A stretch of 43,493 bases of DNA from DAOTUB01 sp034437455. Its GTDB lineage: Bacteria; Chloroflexota; Anaerolineae; B4-G1. The stretch spans positions 1-43,493 of the forward strand of contig DAOTUB010000114.1 in the NCBI GenBank assembly GCA_034437455.1, given 5' to 3'. The position numbers and the translations under genes are program-made. Below the pieces are notes generated by a model. That model searched no databases, was not told the origin of the DNA, and worked only from the letters and a program-made list of their open reading frames with translations. Shown here one piece after another: positions 32,000-40,229 of this stretch (the first letter of the stretch is position 1; each line of letters starts with the position of its first letter).

Positions 32000-33433
32000 T
32001 CAGTAAGCTCGCCCAAAGATGGCTCGCTCACTGGCATTCCCTCCACAACAGATGCACTTTCCCGTACCCGGCTCCTGCTCCAGCGGGATGCAGCGCAGTG
32101 TGGCTTTGGTCTCGTCCTGGATCCGCGCCTCGCAGTCCGCGTCTCCGCACCACCAGGAATAGGCAAAGCCCTCGGACACGGCCTCCTTGAACTCGGCATA
32201 GTCCTTGGGATCGTAGGTGTGATCTTGACGGAATTTGAGCGCGCGCCGGTAGAGGTCGGCCTGGATCGTGGTCAGCATCTCCTGGATCGCTTCCGCCAGC
32301 CCTTCTCCCATAGGTACAGTGCTTTTTCCGTCGCGGCCCCACACATCGCGCCGGGCCAGCATCACGTGGCCTTGCTTCACGTCGCGAGGACCGATCTCGA
32401 TGCGCAGCGGCGCGCCCCGCATCTCCCACTCGTTGAACTTCCAACCCGGCGAATGCTCCTCGCGGTCGTCTACCTTCACCCGCATGTCGCCCAACATCGC
32501 TTCGAGCTGGGCGACGACCTCGAGCACACGGGATCGCTCATCGTCATTCTTCCAGATGGGGACGACGACGATCTGGACGGGGGCCAACCTCGGAGGCAGG
32601 ATCAATCCCTGATCGTCTCCGTGCACCATCACCACCGCTCCCACCATGCGCGTGCTGAGGCCCCAACTGGTTGTCCAGGCGTACCGAAGTTCGTTGTTCT
32701 GATCGAGAAACTGGATGTCGAACGCCCTGGCAAAGTTCTGGCCGAGAAAGTGACTGGTGCCCGACTGGAGCGCCTTGTAGTCGCCCATCATCGCCTCGAT
32801 GGTATAACTGGTCACCGCCCCGGCGAATTTATCGCTATCGCTCTTGCGACCGCGGATGACAGGGATAGCCGCGTCCTCGATGGCGAAATCGGCATAGACC
32901 TCGAGCATCCGCCGCGTCTCTTCCTCCGCCTCCTCGGCGGTGGCGTGGGCCGTGTGCCCCTCCTGCCACAGGAACTCGGTCGTGCGGAGGAAAGGACGGG
33001 TGCGCATCTCCCAGCGTACCACGTTGCCCCACTGATTGATCAACACAGGCAGATCGCGATAAGATTGGATCCACTTGGCGTACATATGTCCAATGATCGT
33101 CTCTGAGGTGGGGCGCACGGCCAGCGGCTCCTCCAACTCCTTCCCGCCGCCGTGAGTGACGACGGCCAACTCGGGCGAAAACCCCTCGACGTGGTCGGCC
33201 TCCTTCTCAAAAAAGCTCATCGGGATGAAGAGAGGAAAGTAAGCGTTGACGTGACCGGTCGCCTTGAAACGCCGGTCAAGCCCGGCCTTGATGTTCTCCC
33301 ACAGGGCATAGCCGTGGGGTTTGATAATCATACAGCCCTTGACGGGGGCATAATCGGCCAGGTCGGCCATCTGTATGACGTCGGTGTACCAGCGAGAATA
33401 GTCCTCGCTGCGGGAAGTGACTTTTTTAGCCAT
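32000..33433 (-). CDS. proS: Prolyl-tRNA synthetase, archaeal/eukaryotic type
   Basis: A 477-residue class II synthetase charging tRNA-Pro. The short form without the bacterial editing insertion is shown by length and by the C-terminal zinc domain: WWCGDADCEAR, then a Cys in LRCIP and CICCGG, ending in Tyr. Active-site motifs include RPTSETIIGHMYAKW and FLRTTEFLWQEGHTAH. The ATG follows a GGAGGAACA site. A REP-like element lies 22 bases upstream of the start. Confidence 0.97.
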   Translation of the reverse strand: MAKKVTSRSEDYSRWYTDVIQMADLADYAPVKGCMIIKPHGYALWENIKAGLDRRFKATGHVNAYFPLFIPMSFFEKEADHVEGFSPELAVVTHGGGKELEEPLAVRPTSETIIGHMYAKWIQSYRDLPVLINQWGNVVRWEMRTRPFLRTTEFLWQEGHTAHATAEEAEEETRRMLEVYADFAIEDAAIPVIRGRKSDSDKFAGAVTSYTIEAMMGDYKALQSGTSHFLGQNFARAFDIQFLDQNNELRYAWTTSWGLSTRMVGAVVMVHGDDQGLILPPRLAPVQIVVVPIWKNDDERSRVLEVVAQLEAMLGDMRVKVDDREEHSPGWKFNEWEMRGAPLRIEIGPRDVKQGHVMLARRDVWGRDGKSTVPMGEGLAEAIQEMLTTIQADLYRRALKFRQDHTYDPKDYAEFKEAVSEGFAYSWWCGDADCEARIQDETKATLRCIPLEQEPGTGKCICCGGNASERAIFGRAY

Positions 33434-33454
33434 TGTTCCTCCGAAAATAACTCT

Positions 33455-33503
33455 GTAGGTCGGATTTGTTATCCGACCCCGTCGATTAGCAAAATCGCCC
33501 TAC
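33455..33503 (-). repeat. BIME-like paired hairpin, family B, inverted
   Basis: GTAGG and CCTAC enclose GTCGGAT, loop TTGTT, ATCCGAC, and CGATT, loop AGCAA, AATCG. It is the reverse orientation of the element at 10393-10443. The stems differ between copies while pairing is kept. It sits in the leader of proS. Confidence 0.85.
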
Positions 33504-33545
33504 ATTTTCGTCCTTCTGGATGAACGGAGTTCATGGTGACTCCTC

Positions 33546-34196
33546 CTAATTTTGCTCAAGTTTCACACCTGTGCATCCATACTCGATCACGCGGAAAGGG
33601 TACACATTGATGACTTTGGTATCTCGATAACGGGTTCGCGAAGGCTCCGGCCCGTAGACGTGCTTGTGTCCGTGGAGCAGGTAACGGGGCCGGAAACGGG
33701 CCATCAATCCCAGGAAGGCCTTGAAACCGCGATGCGGCAGATCGTCGCCGTCGTGGATGCCCAGGGGCGGCGAGTGCGTGATGAGGATGTCCAGGTACCG
33801 CCCGTAGATCACGCGATTCACGAGCAGCGCCGGCGTCAAGCGCCAGACTTTGGAGACCATCTCGCCCTCCGTGTACTGGAAAGGTGCTCTGGGCTTGTAG
33901 CGGATCGAGCCTTCCAATCCCGCCAAAAGAATTCCTTTAACCTCCACGGTCCTTCCATCCAAATTGACCCAACCGCCCGGCTTGGTGAGCGTGCGCCCAT
34001 CCGCCGTGTGCATGGGCTGGTCGTGGTTGCCGTGCACGAACAAACAGGGCACGTTCAACATCGACACGATGTACTCCAGGTAGGAATACGATAGATCGCC
34101 GCACGAAAGCACCATCTCCACGTCGCCAAATCGCTCGCAGATCTGCGAACTGTAGATACCTTCGACCACGCGGTCGCTGACGGCGAGGATCTTCAC
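33546..34196 (-). CDS. Metallophosphoesterase
   Basis: A 216-residue calcineurin-like phosphoesterase. Metal motifs are visible: Asp8 in VSDRV, GDLSYS near 33, GNHDQ near 57, THSPP near 140 and LHGHKH near 176. The usual D-x-H at the first motif reads D-x-V here, so one conserved His is missing; one subfamily is known to have this. The GTG start lies four bases after the MazG-like stop. Possible substrates are cyclic nucleotides or phosphoesters, not determinable. Confidence 0.88.
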   Translation of the reverse strand: MKILAVSDRVVEGIYSSQICERFGDVEMVLSCGDLSYSYLEYIVSMLNVPCLFVHGNHDQPMHTADGRTLTKPGGWVNLDGRTVEVKGILLAGLEGSIRYKPRAPFQYTEGEMVSKVWRLTPALLVNRVIYGRYLDILITHSPPLGIHDGDDLPHRGFKAFLGLMARFRPRYLLHGHKHVYGPEPSRTRYRDTKVINVYPFRVIEYGCTGVKLEQN

Positions 34197-34200
34197 GCAC

Positions 34201-34503
34201 TCACCTCTCGGGCCACTCCCGCTTGTAATTGATCGCCAGTTTATCGAGGATCGCCTGTTCCAGGTCTACGCCGGTCAGATAAGCCAGTTGGAGCAGATAG
34301 AGCGCCACGTCCGCCAGTTCCCCCGCCAGCGCCTCGTTATCGGCCTGCTCGCGCCACTGGAAATGCTCCAGCACCTCGGCTGCCTCCAGCGAAAGCGAGA
34401 TGGCGATGTTACGCGGTGTCTGTGGCAACGGCGAATCCTCATCATACCAGCCCATCGCTGCCACGAAGCGATTCATCTCGTCAGTGAGTTCTTGAATGGT
34501 CAT
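34201..34503 (-). CDS. MazG-like nucleotide pyrophosphohydrolase
   Basis: A 100-residue single-domain all-alpha NTP-PPase. The metal-binding pairs EAAE (in LSLEAAEVLEHFQW) and ELAD (in LAGELADVALYLLQLA) give the MazG/dCTPase E-x-x-E...E-x-x-D pattern. Such enzymes remove non-canonical or excess dNTPs. The ATG at 34503 starts the domain directly; a 22-codon upstream extension reads through the terminator stem at 34526-34557 and is not used. It is coupled to the metallophosphoesterase. Confidence 0.85.
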   Translation of the reverse strand: MTIQELTDEMNRFVAAMGWYDEDSPLPQTPRNIAISLSLEAAEVLEHFQWREQADNEALAGELADVALYLLQLAYLTGVDLEQAILDKLAINYKREWPER

Positions 34504-34525
34504 TGCTGCTCTCACCCGCTCATAC

Positions 34526-34557
34526 AAAAAACAGCCCTCACACGATCTAGAGGGCTG
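34526..34557 (-). terminator. Intrinsic terminator on the minus strand
   Basis: On the minus strand CAGCCCTC, a 10-base loop, GAGGGCTG, then six T. It lies upstream of the MazG-like gene and downstream of a strong promoter, so it ends or attenuates a transcript with no evident protein. Confidence 0.85.
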
Positions 34558-34702
34558 GTCGGCTTGCATCCTTAGCGTGCGTCCCTATCGTGCCTACGCC
34601 CAACGCGCCTATCCAGGCCAGGAATCTGGCTGCGCAGGAGCAGGCGGGCTGAGAACACGCATCACGAACACGACACACATCCTGGGACCTCGTCTCTGAA
34701 TG
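34526..34702 (-). ncRNA. Candidate structured small RNA or attenuated leader (about 177 nt)
   Basis: Bracketed by a consensus promoter (34709-34737) and an intrinsic terminator (34526-34557), with no convincing gene inside. By eye the transcript folds into a long rod: GCGUGU-UCUC pairs with GGGA-CGCACGC across the middle, GCCC with GGGC and GCCU with AGGC inside it, and GGUC with GACC near the ends. Size and rod shape are those of 6S RNA, but no diagnostic 6S sequence is recognised, and it could equally be a riboswitch or peptide-leader attenuator of the MazG-like/phosphoesterase pair. A possible 23-codon leader frame (starts MCVVFVMRV) exists. Confidence 0.5.
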
Positions 34703-34708
34703 GGAGGC

Positions 34709-34737
34709 AGTATACAACGAAAAAGACGAGATGTCAA
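34709..34737 (-). promoter_or_regulatory. Consensus promoter of the candidate RNA
   Basis: On the minus strand: TTGACA (34737-34732), a 17-base spacer, TATACT (34714-34709). It is the strongest sigma70-type promoter in the window and points away from the AIM24 gene. Confidence 0.8.
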
Positions 34738-34746
34738 AGCGCCAAC

Positions 34747-34775
34747 TTGCCACCAAGCGAAATACATACTATAAT
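34747..34775 (+). promoter_or_regulatory. Promoter of the AIM24-family gene
   Basis: TTGCCA (34747-34752), 17-base spacer, TATAAT (34770-34775), divergent from the RNA promoter with nine bases between their -35 boxes. Confidence 0.7.
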
Positions 34776-34847
34776 CTCACACCACACAGCAATGACGAGA
34801 CCTACGCAGCCCAATCGCCTACAAATTTATCACCAAGGAGAGAGACG

Positions 34848-35531
34848 ATGCGGTACGAAATCAAAGGGACGTTGCTGGAAGCAGTCGACGTGTACCTGAA
34901 CCAGGGAGAATCCGTCTTTACCGAGTCGGGCGGGATGGCCTGGATGCGCGGCGACATTGAGATGAAAACTGGCACAAAGGGCGGGCTGATGGCCGGCCTG
35001 GGGCGAAAGCTGGCGGGCGAATCGCTCTTTATGACCACCTACACGTGCAGAAGCGGCGAGGGAATGGTCGTCTTTACGCCCGAAGCGCCGGGCAAGGTGC
35101 TCGACTTTCAACTCCAGCCCGGCCAGAGCCTCATCTGCCAGAAAGATGCCTTTATGTGCGCCGAAAGCTCGGTCACGCTGGAGATGCACTTTCGCAAAAA
35201 GCTGGGAGCGGGCCTCTTTGGCGGCGAGGGCTTTATCCTGCAAAAGATCACCGGGCCGGGCACCGCATTCCTCGAGATCCCAGGCGAGGCGCGAGAATAC
35301 ACGCTGGCTACAGGGGAGACGATGCAGGTGGACCCCGGCCACATCGCCCTGTTCGAGCCGACGGTCAACTATGACATAACCACGGTCAAGGGATTGAAAA
35401 ACGTCCTTTTCTCCGGTGAGGGGCTTTTCCTGGCGACGTTGACCGGGCCGGGTCGGATATGGCTGCAGAGCCTGCCGCTTTCGAACCTGGCGGGGAAGCT
35501 GGCGAAATATATGCCGACAAAGAGCGCCTGA
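34848..35531 (+). CDS. AIM24 / TIGR00266 family protein
   Basis: A 227-residue beta-rich protein of the AIM24/TIGR00266 family, whose bacterial function is unknown. Motifs include VYLNQGESVFTESGGMAWM, LFMTTYTC, LQPGQSLICQKDAFM and the Gly-rich GLFGGEGFILQKITGPG; the sequence falls into repeated half-barrels. No signal peptide. The ATG at 34848 follows AAGGAGAG; upstream in-frame codons overlap the -10 region and are discarded. Confidence 0.88.
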   Translation: MRYEIKGTLLEAVDVYLNQGESVFTESGGMAWMRGDIEMKTGTKGGLMAGLGRKLAGESLFMTTYTCRSGEGMVVFTPEAPGKVLDFQLQPGQSLICQKDAFMCAESSVTLEMHFRKKLGAGLFGGEGFILQKITGPGTAFLEIPGEAREYTLATGETMQVDPGHIALFEPTVNYDITTVKGLKNVLFSGEGLFLATLTGPGRIWLQSLPLSNLAGKLAKYMPTKSA

Positions 35532-35607
35532 GTCTATCAACAGCTAGCGACTGGAGCGATTGTCAGCTAAAGGCTAGCAAATAACGACGAACAACTGAGG
35601 ATTGGCC

Positions 35608-36465
35608 ATGCCCCGAAAAAAGGTACTCATCGTGGCAGCGCTGGCGTTGATTGACGTGCTCGTCCTGTGCGTGATGGGGAACGTGGTGCTCCGTTCTCTG
35701 AGACAGCAGGCCGCGGTCGTCACGCCTGTCTCGACCCCGACAGCAACGATCACACCGACCGCTACGATCCCTCCCACGTGGACGCCGGCTCCCAGCCCCA
35801 CCCTCCAACCTACCCACACTCCCAGCACCGCCAGCACGCCGACCGAATCACCCACCTCTGAGCTGGCCTCCGAACCCGTGCTGTCGCCGACGCTGACTAC
35901 GGTACCGCCGCCCACCCCGGCCACGGTGCCGCTCGAAAATCCCACATTCGATAACATCCGGGAAAACTCGATCCCTGGCTGGCAGACGGGAGGGTTTGTC
36001 AACTGGAAGCCGGGCGACACGTTCGACGCCAACTCCTCCTTCGCCGCCCCGCGCTTCCACCGGGCCGACGATCTACGCCAGGAGATCAGCGGCTCGACGC
36101 TTCAGATCGATACCACTCCCTGGGTCAAACTGAGGGCCTGGGTGTTTCAGACGGTAGAGGTGGAGCCAGGCAAGCGGGTACAGTTCCAGGTGCTGGCGAT
36201 AGGATTCGTCAACGATACGAGCGGAGGCTACATCTTGAAGGCTGGCGTGGACCCGAATGGCGCTGAGGGGTGCGAAGAGGCGCAGTGGGGAACCGAGCAG
36301 ATTGTCGATCAAGAGGACGGCGTGATCGTGCTCATGTCGCCGGAGGTGAACGTGGGAGAAACAGGTCAGGTGACGGTCTGCATGTTCGCCGAGACACAAT
36401 TCGCGCAGGTGTACCACGCCGCCTTCTTCGACGAGGCCCTGCTCACCGTGCTGCCACCTGAGTAA
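35608..36465 (+). CDS. Membrane-anchored secreted protein with Thr/Pro stalk
   Basis: A 285-residue protein. An N-terminal signal anchor (KKVLIVAALALIDVLVLCVMG, about 3-24) leads to a Thr/Pro/Ser-rich linker (about 40-110), then a beta-sandwich-like domain (about 115-285) starting NPTFDNIRENSIPGWQTGG, similar to carbohydrate-binding modules of Chloroflexota exoproteins. Likely an extracellular binding module; ligand unknown. The ATG at 35608 follows GAGGATT. It is convergent with rpoD, with REP-type repeats between them. Confidence 0.7.
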   Translation: MPRKKVLIVAALALIDVLVLCVMGNVVLRSLRQQAAVVTPVSTPTATITPTATIPPTWTPAPSPTLQPTHTPSTASTPTESPTSELASEPVLSPTLTTVPPPTPATVPLENPTFDNIRENSIPGWQTGGFVNWKPGDTFDANSSFAAPRFHRADDLRQEISGSTLQIDTTPWVKLRAWVFQTVEVEPGKRVQFQVLAIGFVNDTSGGYILKAGVDPNGAEGCEEAQWGTEQIVDQEDGVIVLMSPEVNVGETGQVTVCMFAETQFAQVYHAAFFDEALLTVLPPE

Positions 36466-36470
36466 GAGAG

Positions 36471-36622
36471 TCGAATAGCAACTCCCTTTTTGTAGCCGCG
36501 CTTTCCATAGCGCGTGCATTTTGCCACATGAAGCACCCTTCGCGATATAGAAATCGCGGCTACAACTCTCGTTTTTTCCCATAACGGGAATTGCTGAGGG
36601 TCGAATAGCAAATTCGACCTAC
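36471..36622. repeat. Composite REP cluster between convergent genes
   Basis: A complete family A pair (36492-36563; left stem CGCGCT/AGCGCG, right stem CGCGAT/ATCGCG with loop ATAGAA) is preceded by a partial family B hairpin (TCGAATAGCAA at 36471-36481) and followed by a complete family B half (GGTCGAATAGCAAATTCGACC ending in CTAC at 36622). The two B pieces share GTCGAATAGCAA 130 bases apart. The last element ends four bases before the rpoD stop, a typical REP position at the end of a gene. Confidence 0.82.
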
Positions 36623-36625
36623 AAT

Positions 36626-38257
36626 TCAGGCGAGGAAATCTCGCAGCTCGTGGCCGTGGCCGGGATAGCGCAACTTGCGGAGCGCTTTCGATTCGATCTG
36701 CCGCACCCGCTCTCGCGTTACGTCGAAGGCCTGCCCGACCTCTTCCAGGGTGTGCGTTTCTCCATCGATCAACCCAAAGCGCATCTCCAACACCGCGCGC
36801 TCCCGCTCGCTGAGCGAATCGAGGGAGGAACGCACGTGCTCCTTGAGCAGTTGATCGGCAGCCGCGTCAACCGGCCCCGCCACCATCTCGTCCTCGATCA
36901 GCTCGCCCAGCACGCCGTCGTTCTCTGACCCCACCGGCATCTCTAACGACATCGGCTCCTTCGAGATGCGCAGGATACGCCGCACTTCGACCACCGCACT
37001 CTTCAACCGGTGCCTCAATGCCAGCGGTAGCGCCTCTTCCGCCATCTGCGCCGAACGGATAGCCTTTTTCTCCTCCGCGTCCAGCATGTCCGACTCCAGC
37101 GCCAGTTCCTCCATCGAGGCTTCTCTTCCCAGATCCTGCGCCATCTGCCGCTTGAGGCGGATCAACCGGTTGATCTTTTCCACCATGTGCACCGGGATTC
37201 GAATCGTGCGAGCCTGATCGGCGACGGCCCGGCTGATCGCCTGTCGGATCCACCAGGTCGCATAGGTCGAAAACCTGAACCCCTTGGTGGGGTCAAATTT
37301 GCGGACTGCCCGCAGCAGCCCGATGTTTCCCTCCTGGATCAAGTCGAGAAATGAAATCCCACGCCCGGTGTATCTCTTGGCCACGCTGACCACCAGCCTG
37401 AGATTGGCCTGGGCCAAAAGCTGTTGAGCTTCCTCCACGCGCATCTCCACCACAGACCACGTGGCTGCGATCTCCTCTTCGTCCGGTATCGCGTGTTCGA
37501 GCTTGCGCAACGTGGGAAACCATTTCCGTCCACGCCACTTTTCGCGGACTATCTCCAGCGTCGAGTCGGGCAACAAATAGAGCAGGGTCAAAACCTCAAA
37601 GAGAGGGCCGATGAGCGCCACCGGCGTCTCACTTCCCAGGTCTGACCAACCGGCCTGTTCCAAAAAATCGTAGAGGTACGAAGACCTATCGGGCAAAAGT
37701 ACGTGATGCAATGCCCTGACTTCGTCCACCAGCGCGGTCTGGGTGGGAGGAGATATATCCAATTGATTACAATGCCGGTGCACGGCTAACCACGTCTCGC
37801 GAAGCAAATCTAGAATCGCGGTCAGAGTCTCCTGACCGGTCGGCGGTCGCCCGTTCTCCTCACTCAGACGAACCTGCAAGTTCTTGAGATACGTCCCTGT
37901 CTCTCGCAAGGTAGAAAGCCACGTCTCCTCGTGATGCTCAAGGAGCGGCACCCGTCCGATCTCCAGGAGATACATCCGCACCGGGTCATCGGTAGCCTCG
38001 ATCAACGCCTCGTGTATGGTGTCATCAACGTCTTCCTCGATCTCTTCCAGTTCGTCAGGGGAGGGTTCATCCTCGTCATCGGAGAGATCCACGTCATCCC
38101 AATCATCGGCGAATTCGCCCGCTACTTCTACCAGCACCATATCGAACGCCGATCTCAACACCTCATCGAGATCGTTATCATCATCAGAGGATGTTTGTCC
38201 CTGTCCTGCCGTGTCATCGTCTGATTCCATGGATGTGAATTCGCTTTCCTCGGTCAT
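36626..38257 (-). CDS. rpoD: Primary sigma factor RpoD (sigma70)
   Basis: A 543-residue primary sigma factor. An acidic N-terminal region (rich in Asp/Glu, about 1-80) replaces a typical region 1.1. Region 1.2 is DDPVRMYLLEIGRVPLL, followed by a non-conserved insert of about 170 residues, region 2 (LRLVVSVAKRYTGRGISF, FRFSTYATWWIRQAI), region 3 and region 4 with the helix-turn-helix TLEEVGQAFDVTRERVRQIE. It directs RNA polymerase to -35/-10 promoters such as those listed here. The ATG at 38257 follows CGAGGAAA; an earlier ATG at 38272 overlaps the dnaG stop (ATGA). Both arrangements couple it to dnaG. Confidence 0.97.
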   Translation of the reverse strand: MTEESEFTSMESDDDTAGQGQTSSDDDNDLDEVLRSAFDMVLVEVAGEFADDWDDVDLSDDEDEPSPDELEEIEEDVDDTIHEALIEATDDPVRMYLLEIGRVPLLEHHEETWLSTLRETGTYLKNLQVRLSEENGRPPTGQETLTAILDLLRETWLAVHRHCNQLDISPPTQTALVDEVRALHHVLLPDRSSYLYDFLEQAGWSDLGSETPVALIGPLFEVLTLLYLLPDSTLEIVREKWRGRKWFPTLRKLEHAIPDEEEIAATWSVVEMRVEEAQQLLAQANLRLVVSVAKRYTGRGISFLDLIQEGNIGLLRAVRKFDPTKGFRFSTYATWWIRQAISRAVADQARTIRIPVHMVEKINRLIRLKRQMAQDLGREASMEELALESDMLDAEEKKAIRSAQMAEEALPLALRHRLKSAVVEVRRILRISKEPMSLEMPVGSENDGVLGELIEDEMVAGPVDAAADQLLKEHVRSSLDSLSERERAVLEMRFGLIDGETHTLEEVGQAFDVTRERVRQIESKALRKLRYPGHGHELRDFLA

Positions 38258-38268
38258 CGGTTTCCTCG

Positions 38269-40173
38269 TCATTCGGTATAACCCGCCCGTCCCCATCGTT
38301 GCGCCAGCGCCTGCTGCGTGCGCAGCAAGGTCTCGGTATACGCCAGCTTCGCCTCGTCATATTGTCCCGCTCGTATATCCCCTGTCTCCTGGGCCTCAAT
38401 GTCCAGTAAATTCAGTTCCTGGCCTATCCGCTGGAGATGGCGCTTTCGCAATCGTAACAGTGTGATGATAACGTCTCGCATCAGTTGTTCGTCAGCCAGC
38501 TCAACCTCACCGAGCGCGATCAAATCCTCTAACTGCGCGTGCAACTCGACAGGCAGCGCCTCGCGCAACGCCTCAGTAGACGCAGCTCGTTCGGTCGCCA
38601 AGATCGCCTCCCACGTCTCCAGGATGGTTCGAAGGCCTACGTTTTGAAAATCTCGCCCCTGTAGAGGCTCCAGACGGCTCTCCTGGAGCGCCTCATTGAC
38701 CTGCAAGAAAAGACCGGGTCGTCGCAGGAGCGCCGACAGGCAGTGACTCTCGAGATCGGCATCCACGTCCCGTCTCGACGGCGGCGATGCACCGGGAGCG
38801 CGGGGCACGCCGCGCTGGCGGCGCGCGGCCTGATGCTCAGAACCTCTCAGTTGAGTCAGAACCGCCCGCGCGTCCACTCGCAGCGCTCTGGCGACCTTTT
38901 GAACGTAATCCTCCCGTTCCACCGGATTCGCCACCGCCCGCAGCACCGGCAGTAATTTATCCACTACGCGCGCCTTGACCTTGGTATCCTCCAGATCGAC
39001 TCCCTCCAATAACACCTGGAGATAAAAGTCCACCACCGGGACGGCCTCCTCGACCAGCACGGCCCAACGCTGCGCGTCCTGGCGGATCAGATCGTCCGGA
39101 TCTTGGCTGCCAGGAAGCCGCAGGATGCGCATCTCTGCTCCCAGACGAGCCTCGTATCCCACCAGCCCTCGCGGGTCAAAAACCGGCTCCCACTCCTTTT
39201 CCAGCGCCTCGCGCGCCACCTCGACGCCGCGCAGCGTCGCCTGCACGCCCGCCGCGTCGGGGTCGAGCGCCAGCACCATCCGCTGGGTGTAGCGTTGGAG
39301 CTGCTTGAGCTGCGGGTCCGTGAGCGCGGTGCCCATCTGGGCCACCACGTTGTCGAAACCGGCCTGATGCGCCTGCATCACGTCCATGTACCCCTCGACG
39401 ATGACGACGCGATCGTCGCGACGGATCGCCCGCCGCGCCAGATCAAGCCCATAGAGAACCTCGCTCTTGTTGAACAGATCGGTCTGGGGAGAATTGATAT
39501 ACTTGGGCACGCCATCGGGATCGAGCGTCCTGGCCCCAAAACCGATCACCCTCCCTTGCCCATCACGGATAGAGATCATCAGCCGCTCGCGGAAACGATC
39601 ATACGTGCCGCCGCTCTCCCGTTCCACCAACAGCCCGGCCTTGATCAGTTCTTCAATCGTATACCCTTGTTCAACCAAATAGGTTCGGGTTCTATCCCAA
39701 CCGGGCAGGCTATAGCCCAGCAGAAATTTTTCGACCGTCTCGTCGCTCAATCCACGCCTGGCGACGTAAGCGCGCGCCGGTTCGGCCTCCGGGGCATGGC
39801 GCAGGATGTGATGGTAGTATCGCGCCGCTTCCGCCAGGAGCTTGCGAAGCCGATCGGCCTCCTCCTCCGCCTCTATCTGCGCCGGGGTGCGCGGTCGCAG
39901 TTCGACGCCCGCCTGCCGCGCCAGCTCTTCCAGCGCGGTGCGAAAGTCCCAGCCCTCCTGCTTCATCACGAAGGAAAAGATATCGCCTCCCTCGCCGCAA
40001 GCCCCGAAGCAATGCCAGCGTTGGCTCTCGGGAAAGACGACGAAGGACGGCGTCTTTTCAGCATGAAACGGACACAGGGCTTTATAGTTACGCCCCGACT
40101 TGCGGAGATTGACGCGCGCCGAAATTACGTCTACGATGTCGAGCTTCGACTTGATCTCATCTATGACGTCCAT
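38269..40173 (-). CDS. dnaG: DNA primase
   Basis: A 634-residue primase making RNA primers for replication. The CHC2-type zinc domain is at the N-terminus (CPFHAEKTPSF, then HCFGACGEGGD), followed by the catalytic region with the Toprim motifs VVIVEGYMDVM (about 260) and ALDPDAAG (about 305). The C-terminal helicase-binding region is helical and ends WGRAGYTE. The start is the ATG at 40173; a TTG four codons upstream is less likely. dnaG followed by rpoD is the core of the classical macromolecular synthesis operon, here without rpsU upstream. Confidence 0.97.
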   Translation of the reverse strand: MDVIDEIKSKLDIVDVISARVNLRKSGRNYKALCPFHAEKTPSFVVFPESQRWHCFGACGEGGDIFSFVMKQEGWDFRTALEELARQAGVELRPRTPAQIEAEEEADRLRKLLAEAARYYHHILRHAPEAEPARAYVARRGLSDETVEKFLLGYSLPGWDRTRTYLVEQGYTIEELIKAGLLVERESGGTYDRFRERLMISIRDGQGRVIGFGARTLDPDGVPKYINSPQTDLFNKSEVLYGLDLARRAIRRDDRVVIVEGYMDVMQAHQAGFDNVVAQMGTALTDPQLKQLQRYTQRMVLALDPDAAGVQATLRGVEVAREALEKEWEPVFDPRGLVGYEARLGAEMRILRLPGSQDPDDLIRQDAQRWAVLVEEAVPVVDFYLQVLLEGVDLEDTKVKARVVDKLLPVLRAVANPVEREDYVQKVARALRVDARAVLTQLRGSEHQAARRQRGVPRAPGASPPSRRDVDADLESHCLSALLRRPGLFLQVNEALQESRLEPLQGRDFQNVGLRTILETWEAILATERAASTEALREALPVELHAQLEDLIALGEVELADEQLMRDVIITLLRLRKRHLQRIGQELNLLDIEAQETGDIRAGQYDEAKLAYTETLLRTQQALAQRWGRAGYTE

Positions 40174-40229
40174 CTGATTTCCCAACTCCCGATCACGGAC
40201 TCTGACCCTATTTTACTCATCTCTGTATA

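Noticed and set aside
34526..34702. Firm identification as 6S RNA
   Set aside because: Size and rod shape fit, but no diagnostic sequence is recognised and no covariance search could be run.
34547..34756. 69-residue protein gene covering the candidate RNA
   Set aside because: Its start lies upstream of the strong promoter and it reads through the terminator stem.
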